The notes: generated by a model from the letters alone, not told the origin. A stretch of DNA of 40,142 nt from Lactobacillus rodentium (GCF_003423665.1 NZ_BFBY01000013.1:1-40142), one strand, 5' to 3'. Shown: positions 8,361 through 18,514, counted from the stretch's first letter. Program-made: numbers and translations.

Positions 8361-9293
8361 ATGAGTAAATTATCAATTATAGTACCTTCTTATAATGAAG
8401 AAGAAGCTATTCCTTATTTTTATCCTGAGGTGAATAAGGTCCTTGCAACAATGCCAGGTGTTGAACCCGAATATTGGTTCATTAATGATGGCTCAAAGGA
8501 TAATACCTTAGAGGAACTAAGAAAATTACAAAAACAAGATCCAGAACATGTTCATTATGTTTCGTTTTCCAGAAACTTTGGTAAAGAAGCAGCACTTTAT
8601 GCAGGATTACAATCGGCAACTGGAGACTATGTAGTAGTAATGGATGCAGATTTACAAGATCCACCTAAGTTTTTGCCAGAAATGTATCAATTACTCCAAA
8701 CAGGAGAATACGATTGTATTGGTACACGGCGGGTAGATCGTACTGGCGAAGGAAAGGTTAAATCTTTTTTGTCAGACATGTTTTATAAAGTCGTAAATAA
8801 GATTTCTAATACTTCAATTGTTCCAGGTGCGCGTGACTATCGCATGATGACCCGCCAAATGGTTAATGCTGTTTTAGATATGCCTGAGTATAGTCGTTTT
8901 TCTAAAGGAATTTTTTCTTGGGTTGGTTTTAGAACTAAATATCTTGATTACCATAATGTTGAACGTGTGGCGGGAGAAAGTGACTGGAATACATGGTCCT
9001 TATTCAAATATGCCATGGATGGCATTTCTGATTTTTCTCAAGCGCCATTGAATATTGCTGTTTGGATCGGAACTTTTGCAGCAGTCCTGTCAATTTTAGG
9101 CTTTTTATTTGTGATTATCCGTCATTTCGTTGAGCCTGGTTCAAGCGTATTTGGCTGGGCTTCATTAGTAAGTATTATTTTATTAATTGGAGGCCTACAA
9201 TTACTATGTATTGGAATTTTAGGTAAATATATAGGACGCATTTATTTACAAGTAAAAAATAGACCAATATATGTTGTTCAAGAAAAGAAATAA
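8361..9293 (+). CDS. Polyprenyl-phosphate glycosyltransferase, CsbB/GtrB-like (GT2)
   Basis: 310 residues. The N-terminal GT2 (GT-A fold) domain shows 'IVPSYNEEEAIPYF', 'INDGSKDNT', and the metal-binding 'VMDADLQDPP' with D95 and D97. 'GTRRVDRTGEGKVKS' and 'ARDYRMM' are typical of the DPM1/GtrB group. Two membrane helices (about 235-255 and 265-290) end the protein, as in CsbB. It should load a sugar from a nucleotide donor onto undecaprenyl phosphate at the inner face of the membrane. RBS GAGGAG precedes ATG 8361, and the gene starts 10 nt after the GT-C gene. With its two partners it gives a complete charge-flip-transfer set; a terminator follows at once. Confidence 0.9.
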   Translation: MSKLSIIVPSYNEEEAIPYFYPEVNKVLATMPGVEPEYWFINDGSKDNTLEELRKLQKQDPEHVHYVSFSRNFGKEAALYAGLQSATGDYVVVMDADLQDPPKFLPEMYQLLQTGEYDCIGTRRVDRTGEGKVKSFLSDMFYKVVNKISNTSIVPGARDYRMMTRQMVNAVLDMPEYSRFSKGIFSWVGFRTKYLDYHNVERVAGESDWNTWSLFKYAMDGISDFSQAPLNIAVWIGTFAAVLSILGFLFVIIRHFVEPGSSVFGWASLVSIILLIGGLQLLCIGILGKYIGRIYLQVKNRPIYVVQEKK

Positions 9294-9324
9294 AAGGAGA
9301 CTTCTATAAAAGTCTTCTTTTATT
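9292..9324 (+). terminator. Terminator of the glycosylation cassette
   Basis: AAAAGGAGACTT / AAGTCTTCTTTT with one G-T pair, overlapping the stop codon of the CsbB-like gene. Confidence 0.8.
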
Positions 9325-9336
9325 TTAAAATTGAAT

Positions 9337-9365
9337 TTGCTAAGTAGACCAATAGTTGATAAAAT
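9337..9365 (+). promoter_or_regulatory. Promoter of the sugar transporter gene
   Basis: TTGCTA (9337-9342), 17-nt spacer, TAAAAT (9360-9365). Confidence 0.55.
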
Positions 9366-9398
9366 AAAGCAGTTACAAAAAGTTAGGGAGAGAATTTT

Positions 9399-10274
9399 AT
9401 GAACTACTTAAATTTACTCATCTTATTCTTGCCAGCAATTGGTTGGGGGTTGATGCCACTAGCAATTGCAAGTGTTAAGAATAGTAATGTTTATAATCAA
9501 ATTGTCGGAACTGTGGTGGCTGCCTTTCTTTTTGCTGTCATCGTAATGCTTATTGCACATCCAGCACTTAACTGGCCACTTTTCTTATTTTCAGTATTAG
9601 CTGGTGCCTGCTGGGTAGTAGGTCAAGTAGGACAATACATTTCTTATTCACGGATTAGTGTTTCCGCAACAATGCCAATTTCAACTGGTTTACAATTAAT
9701 TGGTGTTCCTTTAGTTGGGGTAATTGCTTTCCATGAATGGCAAACTACTCAATCAAAGTTATGGGGCTTTTTCGGAATTATCGTTTTAATTATTGGTGTG
9801 ATCTTCACTTCACGTTCTGATGAAGGTACTAGTGAAGGCGGTAGCAAGAATCAATGGGGAACATTAATTCTTTTGATTTTGACTACTTTTGGTTATATTG
9901 CATCAAGCTCAATTCCTAAGGCTTTACAGGGTTCAAGTATATCTATTTTCTTTGGTGAAACTGTCGGAATGATGATTTCAGTCTTTATTTATACTTTAGT
10001 AACTGGTAATTTGAAAGCCTGGGCTCAAAAGACTACTGTTCTTAGTGGTAGTGCGGGTATTCTTTATGGAATTGCTAACCTAGCTTATATTTATTCAATT
10101 GGACCATGGGGAGTAAATACTGCCTTTGTAGTTTCTCAACTTTGTGTAGTTATTTCGACTTTAGGTGGTTTAATCTTCCTTCACGAAAAGAAGAGCAAGC
10201 GTGGCTTGATTTATACTTTAATTGGTTTGGTTTTGATCGTAATTGGTGCATTCCTTACCACTGTTATTCAATAA
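9399..10274 (+). CDS. GRP-family sugar transporter (GlcU/RbsU-like)
   Basis: 291 residues, ten predicted membrane helices in the two-fold EamA-like pattern of the glucose/ribose porter family. It begins 'LLILFLPAIGWGLMPLAIA' and has 'GQVGQYISYSRISVSATMPI' in the middle, where family members read GQ-x-xQ..... It should import a sugar by proton symport. The exact substrate (glucose, ribose or other) cannot be told. AGGGAGAG precedes ATG 9399. It has its own promoter and terminator, so it is a single-gene unit next to an aldose epimerase-like gene, with which it may be linked physiologically. Confidence 0.88.
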   Translation: MNYLNLLILFLPAIGWGLMPLAIASVKNSNVYNQIVGTVVAAFLFAVIVMLIAHPALNWPLFLFSVLAGACWVVGQVGQYISYSRISVSATMPISTGLQLIGVPLVGVIAFHEWQTTQSKLWGFFGIIVLIIGVIFTSRSDEGTSEGGSKNQWGTLILLILTTFGYIASSSIPKALQGSSISIFFGETVGMMISVFIYTLVTGNLKAWAQKTTVLSGSAGILYGIANLAYIYSIGPWGVNTAFVVSQLCVVISTLGGLIFLHEKKSKRGLIYTLIGLVLIVIGAFLTTVIQ

Positions 10275-10277
10275 AAT

Positions 10278-10306
10278 AAAAGGACATCCTGGAGGGTGTC
10301 CTTTTT
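10278..10306 (+). terminator. Terminator after the sugar transporter
   Basis: AAAGGACATCC / GGGTGTCCTTTTT with a 4-nt loop. Confidence 0.88.
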
Positions 10307-10402
10307 AATGTGATGATAGGTACAAATTGACATATTAAGTTATCCATGATACTTTCAACTTGAGTATGGATGAATAACAAAGTAGTTTTAGGAGGATCGT
10401 TA

Positions 10403-11287
10403 ATGTTAACGATTGAAAATGCGCTATTAAAAGTGGAGATTGATGAGGTTGGCGCACAAATTTCTCATGTAATTGATAAAATGGGGAATTTTGACTATAT
10501 CTGGAATGGTAGTCAGTGGCCATATCATGCCCCAATCAAATTTCCCATTATTGGAAAACTAAATAATCAAGGTCAGTTACAAGATAAAATTGACAAAATA
10601 AATGAAAATGGCTTTGCTTATGATATGAAATGGACAGTGGTTGATAAAGGCGATGATCGGGTTAGTTTGACACTAACTCAAAGTGAATCAACCTTAGAAG
10701 ATTATCCTTATGAATTTAGCCTGATGGTTACTTATAGTTTGACTGGTAATCAGCTACAAGTTGATTTTTATTTAAAAAATACTAATTCACAGGCAATGCC
10801 TTATAGTTTAGGATTTGCACCAACTTTTAATGTGCCATTTATCCCTGATGGTACTAGGCTAAATTTTAATAATTACGAATTAAATTTTATGCCTGAAGTA
10901 CAAACTTTGTCTCACTTAGAATTAACACAGGAAAAATTTTTAACTGGTAAAGAATTACCAATAAATGATGCGATTAAAAGTCGATTGCCTTTAAACTACC
11001 AAGAGTTTAAAAATGGTCCTATCTTAATTTCTAACGCTGGTCTAACTGAGGTAAGTTTAAATAGTCAGAATTCTGAACATCAAATTCAGCTCACCCTGGA
11101 AGATTTTCCTTATCTTGCTGTATCAACTTTAGGAGAGCAAGAAACGCAATTTATTTCTATTGAATTAATGAATGGGTTACCAGCTTTAAGTAATCAAACA
11201 AATAATGAAGAGAATAATTTAAAGCAGCATCAAGTATTACCACCTGATCAAGAAGCAAAGTTGACTACTAATATAACATTTAAATAA
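10403..11287 (+). CDS. Aldose 1-epimerase family protein (LacX-like)
   Basis: 294 residues from ATG 10403, which has a perfect AGGAGG 7 nt ahead; an in-frame ATG eleven codons earlier has none. All-beta galactose-mutarotase fold: 'LTIENALLKVEIDEVGAQI' at the start, 'WNGSQWPYHAPIKFPIIGKL' near residue 45 (the W..P.LFP.(I/V)G pattern of the LacX subgroup), 'HGFAYD'-like 'NGFAYDMKW' near 72 with N replacing the usual H, and 'PYSLGFAPTFNVP' near 135 where family members have a catalytic His ('GxHPxF'). The usual His of both motifs is thus replaced by N and A. It may bind a sugar or act on an unusual one rather than be a standard mutarotase. Cytosolic. Confidence 0.82.
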   Translation: MLTIENALLKVEIDEVGAQISHVIDKMGNFDYIWNGSQWPYHAPIKFPIIGKLNNQGQLQDKIDKINENGFAYDMKWTVVDKGDDRVSLTLTQSESTLEDYPYEFSLMVTYSLTGNQLQVDFYLKNTNSQAMPYSLGFAPTFNVPFIPDGTRLNFNNYELNFMPEVQTLSHLELTQEKFLTGKELPINDAIKSRLPLNYQEFKNGPILISNAGLTEVSLNSQNSEHQIQLTLEDFPYLAVSTLGEQETQFISIELMNGLPALSNQTNNEENNLKQHQVLPPDQEAKLTTNITFK

Positions 11288-11300
11288 TTAAAATTAATAT

Positions 11301-11338
11301 AAAAAGCACAATATTACAGTTTGTATTGTGCTTTTTTT
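11301..11338. terminator. Terminator after the epimerase-like gene
   Basis: AAAAAGCACAATA / TATTGTGCTTTTTTT around a 10-nt loop. Confidence 0.9.
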
Positions 11339-11431
11339 GTATTATTCTATATTAGTAAAATAATTATCAAGATATTTTATTATGCTAGAGTAGCTAATAA
11401 ATTAATTTTTAGAAAGATTGAGACACGATTT

Positions 11432-12526
11432 ATGGATTATAAACCAACAGAATCAAGGGTAGAATTAAACAAAAGAAAAAAGCAACACCACCCTTGGAAG
11501 TGGTTCTTCATTATCCTTGCTTTAGTAGTAGCGGGGGTGGGAATTTATGGCTTTTCTATTTATAACAAAACCAGAAATGCCATAAATAAAACTTATGATC
11601 CAAGCAATGCTGTGACTCAAGATAATTTTAATGGCAAAAATTCGTTTAATATACTCCTGATGGGAACAGATACTGGAGCTTTTGGTCGCCATGAAAAACG
11701 TGGAAATTCAGATACCATGATTTTAGCTACTGTAAATCCTAAAAAAAATAAAATTACTTTAATGTCTATTCCTCGTGATACGATGGCACAAATGATTGGT
11801 ACTGATAGTTTTCAGGTTCAAAAGATTAATGCTGCCTATAATATTGGTGGGGCTCGGATGGCAATGCGCACAACGAGTAAAGTACTTAATGTACCGATTA
11901 AGTATTATATGGTAATGAACATGGGTGGTATGCAAAAGATTGTTGATGGTGTTGGTGGAGTAGATGTTAAAGTACCACTGACTTTTTCTTATGGCGGTTA
12001 TACTTTTACTAAAGGAAAAACCATGCACCTAAATGGTAGTCAAGCTCTAGCATATTCACGAATGCGTTATGATGATCCTCAAGGTGACTATGGCCGACAA
12101 ATGCGTCAAAGACAAGTAATTATGTCGATTCTTAAACACGCATTTTCTTTAAAAACTATTCAAAATCTTGATTCAGTGTTAGATTCTACTTCTAATAGTG
12201 TGAGAACCAATTTAACCTTTGATTCAATGGTTGCTATTGCTAAAAATTACCGTCATTGTACTGATAATATGAAGAGTGATTATCTTCATGGAGCTGGAGC
12301 AATGATTGGTGGTGCTTCATATCAAGTAATGAGTGATAAAGAACTTCAAAGAGTTTCTAACATTGTGAGAAAAGAAATGGGATTAGGGGATGTTGATTTA
12401 GATAATAATGAAACTTACCAAAACTCTAAAAATCCCGACTTTAATTGGAGTAGTGGTGATCCTAACCAGATTTATTATATTTATAAACTAGACAGTGATA
12501 GTTTATGGGAAGGTGACGATGATTAA
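11432..12526 (+). CDS. LytR-CpsA-Psr (LCP) family wall-polymer ligase
   Basis: 364 residues from ATG 11432 ('MDYKPTESR'); the frame upstream runs through the terminator and is not coding, and the RBS is weak. Cytoplasmic basic tail, one membrane helix (about 26-47), then the extracellular LCP domain: 'NILLMGTDTG', 'RGNSDTMILATVN', 'TLMSIPRDTMAQM', 'KINAAYNIGG', 'VDGVGGVDVKVP', 'LNGSQALAYSRMR...DYGRQMRQRQVI'. The conserved Arg and Asp residues that hold the polyprenyl pyrophosphate and metal are present. LCP proteins move teichoic acid or polysaccharide from undecaprenyl carrier to peptidoglycan. The next gene overlaps by one base (TAATG), so the two are translated from one message. Confidence 0.92.
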   Translation: MDYKPTESRVELNKRKKQHHPWKWFFIILALVVAGVGIYGFSIYNKTRNAINKTYDPSNAVTQDNFNGKNSFNILLMGTDTGAFGRHEKRGNSDTMILATVNPKKNKITLMSIPRDTMAQMIGTDSFQVQKINAAYNIGGARMAMRTTSKVLNVPIKYYMVMNMGGMQKIVDGVGGVDVKVPLTFSYGGYTFTKGKTMHLNGSQALAYSRMRYDDPQGDYGRQMRQRQVIMSILKHAFSLKTIQNLDSVLDSTSNSVRTNLTFDSMVAIAKNYRHCTDNMKSDYLHGAGAMIGGASYQVMSDKELQRVSNIVRKEMGLGDVDLDNNETYQNSKNPDFNWSSGDPNQIYYIYKLDSDSLWEGDDD

Positions 12527-13149
12527 TGTTTAGACTCTATTCCCTTTTAATTGGATACGTATTTGGTAATATTCTTTTTGCCATGGTAGTGGGAAGGTTT
12601 TTATTACACAAAAATCCAACTAAGTTCGGCTCTAAAAATCCAGGAACTGCTAATGTTGGAGCTGTTTTTGGTAAAAAATACGGTATTATTACCTGTATTG
12701 GCGATTTGAGCAAAACCTTAATTGCTTTATTAATTGTCTTCTTTCTTTACCACGGGAATCATGATGCTATTGCTTTTTGTGGCTTAGGAGTAGTATTAGG
12801 CCATTGTTTCCCTATTTGGCACCATTTTTCTGGAGGAAAAGGAGTTGCAGTTTCCATTATTTGGATCTTGTTCTTTGATTTCTGGCCAGGAATTGTTGCC
12901 TTATTAGTAGGCCTTTTCCTAGTAATTATCATGAAAGACTTAACATGGCCGCCAATTATTTTTATGTTAGGTTACAGTCTTTATGTAGGTTTTACGATTA
13001 ATTGGTATTGTGGTGGTGTCTTTTTACTAGGAACGGTCGTTATGATTTTTAAATATCGTAATGATATTGTGGCTTATTTCAAAGGTCAAAGTAAAAAAGT
13101 TGATATTTTAACTACAATCAAGAAGAAATTAGGAAAAAAGGTATCATGA
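12526..13149 (+). CDS. plsY: PlsY-family glycerol-3-phosphate acyltransferase (divergent motif 1)
   Basis: 207 residues with 5-6 membrane helices. PlsY transfers an acyl group from acyl-phosphate to glycerol 3-phosphate, the first step of phospholipid synthesis. Motif 2 is clear in 'GHCFPIWHHFSGGKGVA' (about 92-108). Motif 1, usually GSGNPGATN followed by an Arg, reads 'FGSKNPGTANVGAVFGKKYG' here: the Gly is K, ATN is TAN and the Arg is missing. This could be a second, specialised copy. It is translationally linked to the LCP gene upstream and lies just before an LtaS-like gene, so a role in supplying lipid for a glycerol-phosphate polymer is plausible but inferred. Confidence 0.85.
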   Translation: MFRLYSLLIGYVFGNILFAMVVGRFLLHKNPTKFGSKNPGTANVGAVFGKKYGIITCIGDLSKTLIALLIVFFLYHGNHDAIAFCGLGVVLGHCFPIWHHFSGGKGVAVSIIWILFFDFWPGIVALLVGLFLVIIMKDLTWPPIIFMLGYSLYVGFTINWYCGGVFLLGTVVMIFKYRNDIVAYFKGQSKKVDILTTIKKKLGKKVS

Positions 13150-13167
13150 TTTAATGATGCCTTTTTG
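13134..13167 (+). terminator. Terminator after the plsY-like gene
   Basis: AAAAAGGTATCAT / ATGATGCCTTTTT with one G-T pair and a 6-nt loop, overlapping the end of the coding region. Confidence 0.75.
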
Positions 13168-13238
13168 TATTATCTTGATAATGTATAATGGAAGAGTTAA
13201 TAATTATTTGAAAATAAGAGAAAATAAAAGGATGTTTT

Positions 13239-16169
13239 ATGTCTAAAAGAATCTCAAGAGTAGTCGCATATTTACTTAGCATTGGATTAATTCTAGCTAT
13301 TTGGGGCAGCTTATTTTTTAATCGTCCCTATAATCCTAATAACATTGGTCTTTATCAGACTGGTAAATATGGTGAATTGCTACTAATTGTATTTGGATTT
13401 ATGTTACTAGGAGCAGTTGATTTGCCAATTAACTTTAGGCAGGGAGCTAAAGTTTGGCTAACAGGTTATATTGGCTTATTTATTGTACAAGTAATTATTT
13501 GTGCCATCAATTATGATCAATTTAAGATGTGGCAATTATTTGGAATGTTTTTGCCAATTATTTCTGGAGTAAGTCCAATATTTACTGGATTAGTAATTTT
13601 CTTCTTTTTAAAAAAATATTTTGCCACTTTTTTAGATCACTTTACTTATCAGCAAAGTGGGATTATTTTAACTTTTATTTCTTTTTTAATTTGGGCTATT
13701 AGTGGAACTGGAATTGGTCTAGCTTCTAACGTATTTGGACCTTTACTAATTATCGCTGGAGTATGGGGAATGTGGCTTAAACGCCAAGAATACAGTTTAA
13801 GAAGGGCGATTATTTGCTTTATCTGTTTTATTGGTTTAAGTGGATTCATTATTTGGTCAAATCAAACTTTACTATTACAATTTCCAGATGTACAAAAAAG
13901 TATGCCAGCTGGAATGACTTTTTTAGATTATCCAGTTTCGGCCGTGATGTTATTAAGCAGCGGTTTGCTATTTTATAGTCTTAAAATTTTTGTACCATTT
14001 ATTAAGCAATTCTTATTCAATAATATTTTTTTAGCACTAATAATTACGGGATCACCAATTTTTATTACTTACTTTAATTATTTACCAAGTGGGAAAAAGG
14101 TCCGTTCAATTGTAATCTTCATTTGCTTATTATTGGTGGTATTTTATAGCGTAGTAATAGAGTATGGCTTAAATAAATTAAAGTTAGGACGAAAAATAAT
14201 CCAAGTATTTGATCAAGATAATCTTGGCAAATTAATGGTTAATATTTGGAAGAATGTGAAGAGTTATTTGGGTCGACACAAGTTATTCTTTTGGACATTC
14301 TTATACTTTATCATTCTAGCTTGGCTATCTATTTTTATTGTAAGCAAGCAGGGAAGAATAGATGGGCTCAATAGTCAAAATATTTTTTGGTATATTTTAG
14401 CGCAACGGATGTTTGTGCCTGTCTTAACAGCATTATTTTTATTAGCACTTTTTGCAATCATTCTCTTTATTACCACTCGCTATTGGGTTTCCCTTTCTTT
14501 AGTTACTGTTATCATTCTAGGCTTGGCAATTGCAGATCAAATCAAGATTTCTTTACGTGGAGAACCAATATATCCTACGGAATTAAAAGAAGCTTTGAAT
14601 GCAAATACGTTACTGGGGATGATTGATCCAAGTATTATTATTGCTACTGTTATTGGACTAGTAATAATTATTGGAGTAACGATTTTTTTGGAAATAAAAT
14701 TTCCTCATCGTGTTGGTTCAATTAAATCGCGCTTGATCGGCTTTATTTTAGGAATTTTACTATGGTGTACACCATCACAATTTAATAATCCAAATACTCC
14801 AATTTATTATCTAAGTCGCGCTTTCGATAATAACCCAATTTATAGTGCTCCAACGGTTGATGCTGAAATTAACGGCCCTTTATTAATGCTTTTTGATTAT
14901 AGTAATGTGGCCACAATGGATAAACCAGCCGGTTATTCTCAAACAGCAATTAGGAAAATAGAACAGAAGTACCAAAAACAAGCTAAAATTATTAATCAAA
15001 ATCGGTCTAATAAATTGGGTAATCAAACCATGATTTTTAATTTGAGTGAAAGTTTTACTGATCCTCTTAATTTTCCTACTGCCAAATTAGCATCTGGGGT
15101 AAGTGACCCGATGAAATATATTCGCACTTTAAGTGAAACTACTACAAGTGGGAAAATGCTTAGCGGTGGTTATGGTGGTGGTACAGCTAAAATGGAATAT
15201 GAGTCCCTAACTGGTTTTAATATTGGGACGTTAAAAGGACAAATTATGCCATATCAGCAAATTGTTCCAAGCTATCCATTTTATCCATCATTAGGGATGA
15301 ATTATGCGTATTCGAGCGCTATCCATCCATTTTTTGGAACATATTATTCACGTCAAAGTGTGTATAAAACTTTTGGCTTTGATAAATTTGTATTTATTGG
15401 ATCAAAATATAAAATTCATCACCAAAAGAAACTCGGAAAATCATGGTATTTATCTGATGAAACTCTTTATCGAAATGCTGAAGACCAATTAGCTGAGCAT
15501 AAAGGCTCACAATTTATTAATTTGATTTCGATGCAGAACCACTTACCTTATAATAATTGGTACTCACACAATGAATATCTTAATAAAATTAAACTTGGTT
15601 TACCTCAGACTTCTGGAATTGATCCTCAAAGTTTTGCTACTTATACTAAGGGAATACAGTATACTGATCAGGCAGTAGAAAACTTTATTAAACGAATTGA
15701 CAAAATAAATCGACCGATAATTTTTGTTTTCTATGGTGATCACTATCCTGCAATTATAGATCAAAATGAATTAAATAATTATCCAATTCAATTACATGCT
15801 ACGAATTACTTTATTTATGCTAATAAATATGCACGTGAACATGGTGCGAAGAATAAGGTAAGTAATAGTAAATATGTAAGTACAGCTGATTTTATACCAA
15901 TGGCCTTAGAGCAAGGTAATATCAAGGTTTCCCCATTTCAAGCTCTTTTAACCCAGGTTCAAAAAGAATTACCGGCAATTACAATTAATTATAAAGCTGG
16001 TTCAGGGATTGAATTTGTAGATCAAAATGGTAAAGAAGTTTCAGAGAAATCTTTGACTAAAAAACAAAAGCAGTTGTTGCATGATTATGAATTAATTCAA
16101 TACGATATGTCACAAGGAAATGGTTATACTTTAAAGGCGAATAAGAGTTTTTATAAGTCGGCTAATTAA
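13239..16169 (+). CDS. Large LTA-synthase-like phosphoglycerol transferase with extended membrane region
   Basis: 976 residues, far longer than LtaS (about 650). Some 13-15 membrane helices occupy residues 1-510, against five in LtaS. The extracytoplasmic sulfatase-type domain (about 590-900) is intact: E604 in 'FNLSESF' and T649 in 'GGYGGGTAKMEYESLTG' correspond to the metal ligand and threonine nucleophile of LtaS. 'YYSRQSVYKTFGFDKF', 'MQNHLPY' and 'FVFYGDHYPAI' (D834, H835) complete the active site. It should transfer glycerol phosphate from phosphatidylglycerol to a surface polymer. The extra N-terminal helices may bind or export the acceptor. Monocistronic, next to LCP and PlsY genes. 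Confidence 0.88.
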   Translation: MSKRISRVVAYLLSIGLILAIWGSLFFNRPYNPNNIGLYQTGKYGELLLIVFGFMLLGAVDLPINFRQGAKVWLTGYIGLFIVQVIICAINYDQFKMWQLFGMFLPIISGVSPIFTGLVIFFFLKKYFATFLDHFTYQQSGIILTFISFLIWAISGTGIGLASNVFGPLLIIAGVWGMWLKRQEYSLRRAIICFICFIGLSGFIIWSNQTLLLQFPDVQKSMPAGMTFLDYPVSAVMLLSSGLLFYSLKIFVPFIKQFLFNNIFLALIITGSPIFITYFNYLPSGKKVRSIVIFICLLLVVFYSVVIEYGLNKLKLGRKIIQVFDQDNLGKLMVNIWKNVKSYLGRHKLFFWTFLYFIILAWLSIFIVSKQGRIDGLNSQNIFWYILAQRMFVPVLTALFLLALFAIILFITTRYWVSLSLVTVIILGLAIADQIKISLRGEPIYPTELKEALNANTLLGMIDPSIIIATVIGLVIIIGVTIFLEIKFPHRVGSIKSRLIGFILGILLWCTPSQFNNPNTPIYYLSRAFDNNPIYSAPTVDAEINGPLLMLFDYSNVATMDKPAGYSQTAIRKIEQKYQKQAKIINQNRSNKLGNQTMIFNLSESFTDPLNFPTAKLASGVSDPMKYIRTLSETTTSGKMLSGGYGGGTAKMEYESLTGFNIGTLKGQIMPYQQIVPSYPFYPSLGMNYAYSSAIHPFFGTYYSRQSVYKTFGFDKFVFIGSKYKIHHQKKLGKSWYLSDETLYRNAEDQLAEHKGSQFINLISMQNHLPYNNWYSHNEYLNKIKLGLPQTSGIDPQSFATYTKGIQYTDQAVENFIKRIDKINRPIIFVFYGDHYPAIIDQNELNNYPIQLHATNYFIYANKYAREHGAKNKVSNSKYVSTADFIPMALEQGNIKVSPFQALLTQVQKELPAITINYKAGSGIEFVDQNGKEVSEKSLTKKQKQLLHDYELIQYDMSQGNGYTLKANKSFYKSAN

Positions 16170-16171
16170 TA

Positions 16172-16200
16172 TTGACTTAACGCTTTTTCTCCCTTATTAT
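16172..16200 (+). promoter_or_regulatory. Promoter of the tyrS T-box transcript
   Basis: TTGACT (16172-16177), 17-nt spacer, TATTAT (16195-16200), just before the T-box leader. Confidence 0.8.
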
Positions 16201-16206
16201 CTTAAT

Positions 16207-17684
<1,478 letters not shown>

Positions 17685-17686
17685 AT

Positions 17687-17717
17687 AAAAACTGCAAGTA
17701 CTAACTTGCAGTTTTTT
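17687..17717. terminator. Terminator after tyrS
   Basis: AAAAACTGCAAGT / ACTTGCAGTTTTTT-type hairpin with a short loop and a T-run. Confidence 0.9.
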
Positions 17718-17750
17718 GTATATAAGCAATATGCTAAAATATTGCTACAC

Positions 17751-17823
17751 GCTACTTTAGCTCAGGAGGTAGAGCACCGCCGTGGTAAGGAGGAGGTCCC
17801 CAGTTCAAATCTGGGAAGTAGCT
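17751..17823 (+). tRNA. tRNA-Thr (anticodon GGU)
   Basis: 73 nt cloverleaf: acceptor GCTACTT / AAGTAGC, D stem GCTC / GAGC, anticodon loop GTGGTAA with T33 and anticodon GGT, T stem CCCAG / CTGGG with TTCAAAT loop, discriminator T. CCA is not encoded. The anticodon stem CCGCC / GGAGG has one non-pairing position (G29 against A41). An extended -10, TGCTAAAAT, lies about 10 nt upstream. No terminator separates it from the HD gene 34 nt downstream. Confidence 0.92.
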
Positions 17824-17856
17824 TATAAAAAGAAAAAGTAGAAAGGAGAGAAGCTA

Positions 17857-18513
17857 GTGATTGATTTGGAAAAAGTTAAATTGTTTGCTAAAAAGCAACT
17901 ACAAGACGAAAGAACGGGACATGATTTTTATCACGGTCAAAGAGTAGCCCATTTAGCCGAAAAAATGTATTTAATTGATAACCCACAAGCTCATAAAACT
18001 AGCCGCATGGTTGCGATAATTAAAACTGGAAGTTATCTGCACGATACTATTGATGAAAAAGTATGTGATAGGCCTGAATTAGTAATTAAGGATATCAAAC
18101 TTTTACTTGAAGAAAGTGGCTTTGAATCTTTAGAAATTGCAGATATTCTATTTACTATTCAAAATATGTCTTTTTCAGCTAACATCGAACATAGGCATCA
18201 ATTGCCGCTTTCAGGTCAATATGTGCAAGATGCAGATCGCTTAGAAAGTTTGGGAGCAATTGGAATTGCACGAGCTTTTACCTATGGTGGAAAACACGGA
18301 AATTTGATTTATGATCCTAAAATTAAGCCAGTAACCTTGCTAAATCATGATCAATATCGTAACCATAAAGAAACGACTATCAATCATTTTTATGAAAAAT
18401 TATTCAATTTAGAAAAATTGATGAATACGAAGTCTGGTAAAAAAGAGGCACATCGAAGAACTGAGTATATGCGTGGTTTTATTGCTGAATTTATGAATGA
18501 ATGGGAAGTTTAA
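17857..18513 (+). CDS. HD-domain phosphohydrolase (YpgQ/YedJ-like)
   Basis: 218 residues starting at GTG 17857 after AAAGGAGAG. HD superfamily metal site: H22 in 'GHDFYHGQRVAHLA', the H62-D63 pair in 'SYLHDTIDE', and D125 in 'QDADRLESLGAIGIARAFTYGG'. This arrangement matches the YpgQ/YedJ group, some members of which hydrolyse nucleoside triphosphates to the monophosphate and pyrophosphate. The substrate here is unproven. Cytosolic. The next gene begins one base after its stop, so it is co-transcribed with a GT-C-type membrane protein; a functional link is not obvious. Confidence 0.88.
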   Translation: MIDLEKVKLFAKKQLQDERTGHDFYHGQRVAHLAEKMYLIDNPQAHKTSRMVAIIKTGSYLHDTIDEKVCDRPELVIKDIKLLLEESGFESLEIADILFTIQNMSFSANIEHRHQLPLSGQYVQDADRLESLGAIGIARAFTYGGKHGNLIYDPKIKPVTLLNHDQYRNHKETTINHFYEKLFNLEKLMNTKSGKKEAHRRTEYMRGFIAEFMNEWEV

Positions 18514-18514
18514 A

